DNA of 48,064 nucleotides. Source: Planctomycetota bacterium. Its GTDB lineage: Bacteria > Planctomycetota > Phycisphaerae > WQYP01. The notes beneath the pieces are model-generated. The model was not told the DNA's origin. It saw only the letters and a list, made by a program, of their open reading frames with translations, and did not search any database. The position numbers and the translations under genes were made by a program. The stretch is from positions 1 through 48,064 of the forward strand of contig JAJZCR010000024.1 in NCBI GenBank assembly GCA_021851715.1. Direction: 5' to 3'. Positions 42,791 through 48,064 of the stretch are shown piece by piece. How positions within the stretch are numbered: position 1 is the first letter of the stretch; each line of letters opens with the position of its first letter.

Positions 42791-43771
42791 TTATTGCTTC
42801 CAGGCCTGACCGAGGTAACGCGGACCGGGACTGCTGCGGGAAAGCGTGGCCAGAGCCAACAAAGCCACCACGTAAGGTAGCATCTGAAAAAACTCGAAAG
42901 GAATGTGCTGCAATGCGTGCATCAAGGTGGCATGGCTGGTGTAGCGCGTGGTCTGCAGGGTTTGCTGCAGGCTGTTGATACCGCCAAAGAGCAGACATCC
43001 TGCGATGAGGCCGGGAATGTTCCATCGCCCGAAAATTACCAGCGAAAGCACCACAAAGCCCTGCCCGCCGGTCATGTCGCTGGCAAAAGCATGGGTGCGC
43101 ATAATACTTAAATAAGCTCCCGCAGCTCCGGCACAAGCCCCCGCGAAGAGCACGGCTCCGGTCCTCCATGTTCGCACCGAAATTCCAGCGGCTTGACAGG
43201 CCTCCGGAGCATCACCCAAAGCCCGTAGAATGGCTCCGGTGCGGGTATAGTGCAAAAGTAACCAGATCAACACCGCCAAAATTATTGCGGCATAAAACAG
43301 CATGTATTGATCAAAAAGCATCGGGCCGAAAAACGGAATCCGCGATAACCCCGGAATGGCCACACTTTGAAACCCAACATGTCGCCCCAGGCTCACCGAT
43401 CGATGGGCCGCCTGCCGTGCATTTTGATAAAAAAACCAGGCCAGGCCGCTGGCACCCACAGCCAGAATGTTCACCGCTGCCCCGGCGACAATTTGATCTG
43501 CTGCGGACCAGACGGTAACGCCGGCAAAAATCGCGGCGGTACCCATACCTGCAAGAATCGCGGCTCCCAGACCCACCCCACCGCTGCCGCTGATGCCTGC
43601 CGCTGCGTAGCCGGCAATGCAGCCTATCAGCATCAAGCCTTCAATACCGATGTTGATCACGCCGGTCAGTTCGGCCAGGAGTTCCCCCAATCCGGCCAGA
43701 ATCAGCGGCGTGGCGGCTTGCACGGTTTGCCGCGCAAGAAAAGTGCCCAGACTTTCCCCGGAGATGTTCAT
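42791..43771 (-). CDS. ABC transporter permease, nucleoside (YufQ/NupQ-like)
   Basis: 326 residues, with about eight to nine hydrophobic segments. BPD_transp_2-type features include ELTGVINIGIEGLMLIGCIA near residue 32-52 and RALGDAPEACQAAGISVRTW, the cytoplasmic loop that docks on the ATPase. The first base of its start overlaps the end of the other permease (ATGA). Last gene of the four-gene operon. Role from family and context: a channel for nucleosides or a related ligand. Confidence 0.88.
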   Translation of the reverse strand: MNISGESLGTFLARQTVQAATPLILAGLGELLAELTGVINIGIEGLMLIGCIAGYAAAGISGSGGVGLGAAILAGMGTAAIFAGVTVWSAADQIVAGAAVNILAVGASGLAWFFYQNARQAAHRSVSLGRHVGFQSVAIPGLSRIPFFGPMLFDQYMLFYAAIILAVLIWLLLHYTRTGAILRALGDAPEACQAAGISVRTWRTGAVLFAGACAGAAGAYLSIMRTHAFASDMTGGQGFVVLSLVIFGRWNIPGLIAGCLLFGGINSLQQTLQTTRYTSHATLMHALQHIPFEFFQMLPYVVALLALATLSRSSPGPRYLGQAWKQ

Positions 43772-44928
43772 GATTGCACCTGTTGCGGATCCACGGGTGT
43801 GGGGGGTTCGCCGGCTTCCGGCGATTGATCACGACTGCCGCGGCGCATCATCCACGCGGAGGCCACCAGCATGGCCAGAATAATCACCCCTTTAACCACA
43901 TTGGCCATCTGGTGTGGCAGAGCCAGAGAGCTTTCTTCAACAAAACGCGCGCCGGTGTCCAACATTCCAAAAAACACCGCGGCAACCGCAATGCCGATGG
44001 GGTTGAGTCTGCCGAGCAAGGCAACCGCAATGCCCGTGTACCCATAGTTGCCGAAATTGCCGAGCATGAAATGTGTAACTCCCAGCACTTGTACTGCCCC
44101 ACCCAAGCCGGCACAGCATCCACTTAAAAACATAATCGCAAATTGCCGCCGCGACACCGGCATACCCACCAGCCTGGCAACGCGCGGATTGAGTCCCGTA
44201 ATGAGCAACTCAAAGCCGAAATTCGTGCGGCCCAATACAACCGCCAGCGCCACCGCCACGGCAAAGGCCAGCAGTATACCCAGATGAAAATCCGTATTGG
44301 CTATCAAAATGGGCAACCAATAGATAATTTTAAGTTGCGGACTTTGCGGGGCAGATGTGTCCGCAGCCTGCAGCGGCCCATGCAGAGCGGCACGAACCAG
44401 GTACAGGGCTACGAAATTGAGCAAAATGGTGGAAAGCACGATAGGAACGCCACGGTAGCGCTCCAACACACTTGCCAGCAGCGCCCACATGCCACCGGCG
44501 ACAGATGCCGCAGCCATGGCCTCCACCATCACGCACCAGGGCGGTCCGGGAAAAATAAAACGCGTTGTCAGCGCGACACTGACCAGTGCGCCCAGCAAAA
44601 ATTGGCCTTGCGCACCGATATTCAGCACGCCGGAACGAAATGCCACCCCCGCCGCCAAACCCGTCAGTAAAAGCGGACATGCATCCGCCACGCTTGCGGC
44701 CCAGTTGAAACGGTTCCCCGCGGCCCCGATGATCCAGCGATGTAAAATACCCAGTGCCGGATAACCGCCCAGTGCCAGAACCATCAGCACCAGTAACACG
44801 CTCAGCGTAATCGCCCCCGTAGCCATCGCCATCCACAGCAAAAATACCTTCGGGCCGTGCCACACGCCATAGCGTGCGGCCTTGGACTGCGGACTAGTCA
44901 CAGTTGGTGGTGGCACAGATGGATCCAA
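43768..44928 (-). CDS. ABC transporter permease, nucleoside (YufP/NupP-like)
   Basis: 386 residues, with an N-terminal polar stretch of about 25 residues and then about eight to ten hydrophobic segments. It has FRSGVLNIGAQGQFLLGALV near residues 115-135 and the coupling loop LLITGLNPRVARLVGMPVSR, both typical of the branched-chain/nucleoside permease type. It is 25 bases after the ATPase gene and overlaps the next permease by 4 bases, so the two permeases pair as a heterodimer. Confidence 0.88.
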   Translation of the reverse strand: MDPSVPPPTVTSPQSKAARYGVWHGPKVFLLWMAMATGAITLSVLLVLMVLALGGYPALGILHRWIIGAAGNRFNWAASVADACPLLLTGLAAGVAFRSGVLNIGAQGQFLLGALVSVALTTRFIFPGPPWCVMVEAMAAASVAGGMWALLASVLERYRGVPIVLSTILLNFVALYLVRAALHGPLQAADTSAPQSPQLKIIYWLPILIANTDFHLGILLAFAVAVALAVVLGRTNFGFELLITGLNPRVARLVGMPVSRRQFAIMFLSGCCAGLGGAVQVLGVTHFMLGNFGNYGYTGIAVALLGRLNPIGIAVAAVFFGMLDTGARFVEESSLALPHQMANVVKGVIILAMLVASAWMMRRGSRDQSPEAGEPPTPVDPQQVQS

Positions 44929-44953
44929 GGGTCAGGCTCCAGATACTGACTGA

Positions 44954-46465
44954 TCATGCGGCTTGAGGTGTGATACCCATCATCATACGGCCAATGGCCT
45001 CGCGATCTACCGCAGGCCAATTGGTAGGCAACAATTGGCCGGCGTACATCACCATGACGCGGTCACTGATTGCCAGCAGTTCGTCAAGATCGCTGTGAAT
45101 CAGCAGAATTCCGGCCCCCCGCTGGCGTGCGGCGGCCAGTTGTTGCAGGACAAACGCGGTGGCTCCGATATCCAGCCCGCGTGTTGGATTGATGGCCAGA
45201 ATAACCGGTGGATTGCCGTGCAATTCGCGGGCAATAAGAGCCTTTTGCTGATTACCGCCGGAAAGGGATTGAATAGGTACTTCCACACCGGCACAGCGGA
45301 TATCAAAGGACCTGATAAGCATGGTGGCCCGCGCCCGCCACGCCGCCACACGGCGCAGACCAAAACGCTTAAATTCCGGATTGCGGTAGCTGCGCAACAT
45401 CAGGTTGGCGGTAAGCGAAAGCGACAGCACCAGGCCTTGGCCCTGCCGATCTTCAGGAATGCAGGCAAACTGCCGGGCTCGACGAAAGTTGGCGAGATGC
45501 GCCAGGTCGCTGCCTTCCACCATGATAACTCCGCTGGAAATCGGCAGTGAACCCAGGATGGCGTCAATCAGCGCCGTCTGCCCATTGCCTTCAACACCGG
45601 CAACTCCGACAATTTCACCGGCCCGTACCGACAACTCAATGTTGTCCAGCAGTGGCTTGTATCTGTGAGTGTCGGGCAATGGACAGCACACCCTGCTTAG
45701 ATGCAGCCGGACCAGTCCGGGCGATGCGGACGATGCCCCCAGGCTTGGCAACGCGCCTGGCGAGCCCAACATGTGCTGCGCAATTTCTTCGGCGGATAAT
45801 TCCCCTATCGGTCCGGCAAACACCAGTTCACCGCGCCGCAAAACCGCAATACGGTCACACATGCGGTTGACCTCGGAAAGTTTATGGCTGATGAAAATAA
45901 CGGTAATGCCGGAACGGGCCAGGCTGCGGACGGCGGGAATCAGCTCATCTACTTCCTGCGGCGTTAAAACGGCCGTCGGTTCATCAAGAATAAGAATCTT
46001 ACCGCCACCCAGCAAGGCCTTGATAATTTCAACCCGCTGTTGCTGGCCGACATTCAACTGTCCTACAACGCTATCCGGATCGACGGCCCAATGCAGGCTG
46101 CGGGCCAGCGAAGTGATACGATACCGAAAAGAAGCCCGATGCAACAGGCCAAAATTGCGGCCAACGGCCAAAGCCAGATTGTCTGTAACACTTAAAGCCG
46201 GTGCCAGCTTAAAATGCTGATGCACCATCCCGATTCCGATCTTCTGGGCCACACGTGGTGATCGCACAACGACAGTCTGCCCGTTAAGACGGATTTGCCC
46301 TCGATCCGGACGAATCAGGCCGAAGAGGATATTCATCAGCGTGGTTTTACCGGCTCCATTTTCGCCAAGTATACCCTGCACAGAGCCGGGCGCAATGGCC
46401 AGCGACACATTGTTCAAGGCCTGCACGCCGCCAAAGGCTTTGCTGATGTTTTCAATGGACAGCAT
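44954..46465 (-). CDS. ABC transporter ATPase, double-domain (YufO/NupO-like)
   Basis: 503 residues with two nucleotide-binding domains. Domain 1 has Walker A GENGAGKTTL, signature LNVGQQQRVEI and Walker B ILILDEPTAVL. Domain 2 has GVEGNGQTALID in place of a proper Walker A, signature LSGGNQQKALIARE and a degenerate Walker B ending in NPTRGLDIGA. The odd second site is normal for this family. It lies 18 bases after the BMP gene and powers the two permeases. Confidence 0.93.
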   Translation of the reverse strand: MLSIENISKAFGGVQALNNVSLAIAPGSVQGILGENGAGKTTLMNILFGLIRPDRGQIRLNGQTVVVRSPRVAQKIGIGMVHQHFKLAPALSVTDNLALAVGRNFGLLHRASFRYRITSLARSLHWAVDPDSVVGQLNVGQQQRVEIIKALLGGGKILILDEPTAVLTPQEVDELIPAVRSLARSGITVIFISHKLSEVNRMCDRIAVLRRGELVFAGPIGELSAEEIAQHMLGSPGALPSLGASSASPGLVRLHLSRVCCPLPDTHRYKPLLDNIELSVRAGEIVGVAGVEGNGQTALIDAILGSLPISSGVIMVEGSDLAHLANFRRARQFACIPEDRQGQGLVLSLSLTANLMLRSYRNPEFKRFGLRRVAAWRARATMLIRSFDIRCAGVEVPIQSLSGGNQQKALIARELHGNPPVILAINPTRGLDIGATAFVLQQLAAARQRGAGILLIHSDLDELLAISDRVMVMYAGQLLPTNWPAVDREAIGRMMMGITPQAA

Positions 46466-46483
46466 GAGCTTACCACCTTCGTT

Positions 46484-47560
46484 TTATCCGGCGGAAATGA
46501 CGATCTTTCCCGCCCGCAGTTCCTCGCCGGCCAGTTTTACCGCCCGCTGCATCGCGGGAGTGATAACCTTGCCGATGAGCCGCGGATTAAGCACGGTGAT
46601 GCATACGCCGTTGGCGGAATCTTCCTGATGCACGCCGGAGCGAAAGTGGCCTTGGATGATTTCCAGAATTATTTTTTTATATGCACGATCCAGGCGAATG
46701 ACCGCACTGGCTGGCGTATAGGCACCGCAGGTGGAATTATTATTCTGATCGGTATTGGACCCGAATACGTATACTGGATGGCCGCCGGAGGGCAGATGGC
46801 GATCGGCGGTCGCTACAGCTTCAAAAACCCCGCGGCTGGCGGCATCGACATTTTGATAGATAACATCGATGTGTTGCTGAATAAACGCCTCCGCCTGGCT
46901 TTTGGAAAGCGCGGGCTGATCCCAACTGGTATAGGCATGCGCCACCGTAATATGGGGATTGACGCTTCGAGCTCCCGCCAAAAAGCCGGTGTAGCAGGCC
47001 ACCACCGAAGGAATGGCCTCCCCACCGATGAAGCCCAGCCGGCCGGTTTTACTGATCATCGCCGCCAATACGCCGAGCTGATAAGACGGTTGGGAAAGAT
47101 CAAAGTTCAGTGTAGCCACGTTCGGCTGTATCTTATCGGCACCGTCAATGGCGAAGTGCGTGTGCCCGGCGGTGGGCGCCACCTGCGAAGCAGGGTCAAG
47201 AAATTCGTAACCATGCCCTATGACCAGGTTGTATCCGCGAGCGATGTACTGCCGCATGATGTTGCCGGCCCGGACCGGTGAAACGTGCTCCAGCATGGAA
47301 ACCTTCAGATGCAAGCGGCGTTTCAAGCGCAGCATGGCATCGCGGCCTTCTTCATTCCAACCGCCGTCCGTAAAAGAACCGGAACACAGCAACGCGACTT
47401 TCAGGGGAGGACGCCCTGCCCCGGAGCCAGTACCTACAGGCGAGGCCGGCCGTAACGATGCCGATATTTTGTGTGCTCTCTTGGAACACGCCGGAAGCAT
47501 GAAAACCAAGATCGCCACGAGGAGGATATTAAAAAACCATATCGCTTTTTTGTGAAACAT
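46484..47560 (-). CDS. BMP-family substrate-binding lipoprotein
   Basis: 358 residues. A lipoprotein signal has the lipobox MLPAC (Cys25). The binding domain follows: ALLCSGSFTDGGWNEEGRDA, YNLVIGHGYEFLDPASQVAP, and LGVLAAMISKTGRLGFIGGE, all typical of PnrA/BmpA-type nucleoside receptors. A QNNNSTCGAYTPASAVIRLD region helps form the pocket. AAAGGGATC precedes the start by 6 bases. First gene of the transporter operon; the exact ligand, probably purine nucleosides, is inferred. Confidence 0.92.
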   Translation of the reverse strand: MFHKKAIWFFNILLVAILVFMLPACSKRAHKISASLRPASPVGTGSGAGRPPLKVALLCSGSFTDGGWNEEGRDAMLRLKRRLHLKVSMLEHVSPVRAGNIMRQYIARGYNLVIGHGYEFLDPASQVAPTAGHTHFAIDGADKIQPNVATLNFDLSQPSYQLGVLAAMISKTGRLGFIGGEAIPSVVACYTGFLAGARSVNPHITVAHAYTSWDQPALSKSQAEAFIQQHIDVIYQNVDAASRGVFEAVATADRHLPSGGHPVYVFGSNTDQNNNSTCGAYTPASAVIRLDRAYKKIILEIIQGHFRSGVHQEDSANGVCITVLNPRLIGKVITPAMQRAVKLAGEELRAGKIVISAG

Positions 47561-47612
47561 TCGCCGATCCCTTTCTGACTGTCATGGAATTCGCACCAGA
47601 TACCACAGTTCA

Positions 47613-47864
47613 TTATTCCAGCAAATGCAGAGAAATACCAGCGAGTCCACGCACCTGAAGGCCCGCCCGGGCGGCCATGCTGCGCATCACGGGGCGCAAC
47701 GGCCAATGGACACCCGAACGGTGTCGCCTGGCTAAAGTTGAAGATAAACCTCGGCTGGTGCAATCCCCCATGGGACGGGGACATCCAAGGAGGAATTTTT
47801 CGCCTCTGATGGCCTCACGTGCAGCCCAGACCGCGCCGGTGAAAACGAAGTGAACCTCGTCCAT
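47613..47864 (-). CDS. Possible 83-residue ORF upstream of the BMP gene
   Basis: An ATG at 47864 opens 83 codons ending 52 bases before the BMP start, on the same strand. The sequence is Arg-rich (STLARRHRSGVHWPLRPVMR) and I recognise no family. No ribosome site is evident, and the plus-strand frame across its beginning also looks partly coding. It may be spurious or a decayed piece. Confidence 0.25.
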   Translation of the reverse strand: MDEVHFVFTGAVWAAREAIRGEKFLLGCPRPMGDCTSRGLSSTLARRHRSGVHWPLRPVMRSMAARAGLQVRGLAGISLHLLE

Positions 47865-48012
47865 GACGATCCGCTATGTTTTGTGCATCCTGCTGTGCCC
47901 GCACAGCAAAGCTTTCAATTACCCACATTTTCGGCGTGTGACGAGCGGAATTTTCCGGCGAGGTGCCATGCCGCCGGTGCCGTTGGCCGATCAGGTGCGG
48001 CCTTGCCGATAA
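47863..48012 (+). other. 49-residue frame ending in the same peptide as the left-end gene
   Basis: An ATG at 47863 opens MTIRYVLCILLCPHSKA, then continues into the end repeat and finishes with the 32-residue tail beginning FNYPHFRRVTSGIF and ending DQVRPCR. The same tail closes the gene at 53-706. The single repeat mismatch is synonymous (Arg codon). Whether the frame is expressed is unknown. Confidence 0.35.
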
Positions 48013-48064
48013 GTGTACGAAGTGGATGCCATGGACGGCATCCTGAATCTCTCGAACGGAGTCA
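47912..48064. repeat. Right copy of terminal inverted repeat
   Basis: Inverted copy of bases 1-153 with one mismatch (47937). The boundary at 47912 is abrupt. It contains the same stem-loop and the same end-of-gene codons as the left copy. Confidence 0.9.

Noticed and set aside
46295..47281. Plus-strand frame of 328 codons opposite the BMP gene
   Set aside because: Antisense shadow of a clear BMP lipoprotein; the peptide has no domain features.
1..48064. CRISPR array, rRNA or tRNA genes, phage or plasmid replication genes
   Set aside because: No regularly spaced direct repeats, no conserved RNA gene sequence and no structural or replication gene were seen on either strand.

Overview
The window looks like a chromosomal contig from an uncultured Planctomycetota bacterium, most likely of the Phycisphaerae type. 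This is inferred from gene content alone: an LpxC-FabZ fusion inside a Bam/Skp/Lpx outer-membrane locus, a prepilin-type H-X-DG protein fragment, a SIMPL protein, a CsrA with a long tail, and translation machinery typical of a free-living diderm. There are no phage genes, no CRISPR array, no tRNA or rRNA that I can see, and no intact transposase.

Layout. 1-2.5 kb: an end repeat, an endonuclease III-like gene and rbfA, then a graveyard holding an infB 3' remnant, an unknown beta-sandwich-like fragment and an IS630-type relic. 2.5-6.2 kb: rpsO, pnp and an orphan histidine kinase. 6.1-12.5 kb: a membrane glycosyltransferase broken by an in-frame TGA, an UlaG-like metallohydrolase behind a palindromic site, ferredoxin-nitrite reductase with a clear promoter, a small membrane protein and a MATE exporter. 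12.5-15.9 kb: sdhC-sdhA-sdhB with overlapping genes and its own promoter. 16.2-24.3 kb: ribulokinase, rplM-rpsI, a GH20-PfkB operon, tag, and csrA with a structured leader. 24.3-29.9 kb: sucC-sucD followed closely by a Fpg/Nei-like protein without the usual catalytic residues, a GT39-like membrane protein and a SIMPL protein. 30-31.4 kb: a second graveyard with strong hairpins and two head-to-head gene fragments. 31.4-42.7 kb: bamA, skp, lpxD, lpxC-fabZ, lpxA and a Gfo/Idh dehydrogenase, an opposing SurA-like lipoprotein, then ribF-nrnA. 42.8-47.6 kb: a BMP-type nucleoside ABC transporter operon.

How the genes fit together. The envelope block would make and insert lipid A precursors and outer-membrane proteins: BamA inserts barrels, Skp and the SurA-like protein chaperone them, and LpxA/LpxC/LpxD start lipid A. 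The adjacent Gfo/Idh enzyme may supply a 3-amino sugar nucleotide. Central metabolism is represented by succinyl-CoA synthetase and succinate dehydrogenase. Carbohydrate use is suggested by ribulokinase, the GH20 hexosaminidase and a PfkB kinase; nucleoside scavenging by the BMP/ABC operon.

The most striking features are these. The two ends of the window are a 153-bp inverted repeat with one mismatch. The SdhC anchor carries Cys/His residues that could hold a membrane FeS cluster. Two DNA-glycosylase-fold proteins lack their catalytic residues. A membrane glycosyltransferase has a premature in-frame stop. The csrA leader looks built for CsrA autoregulation.
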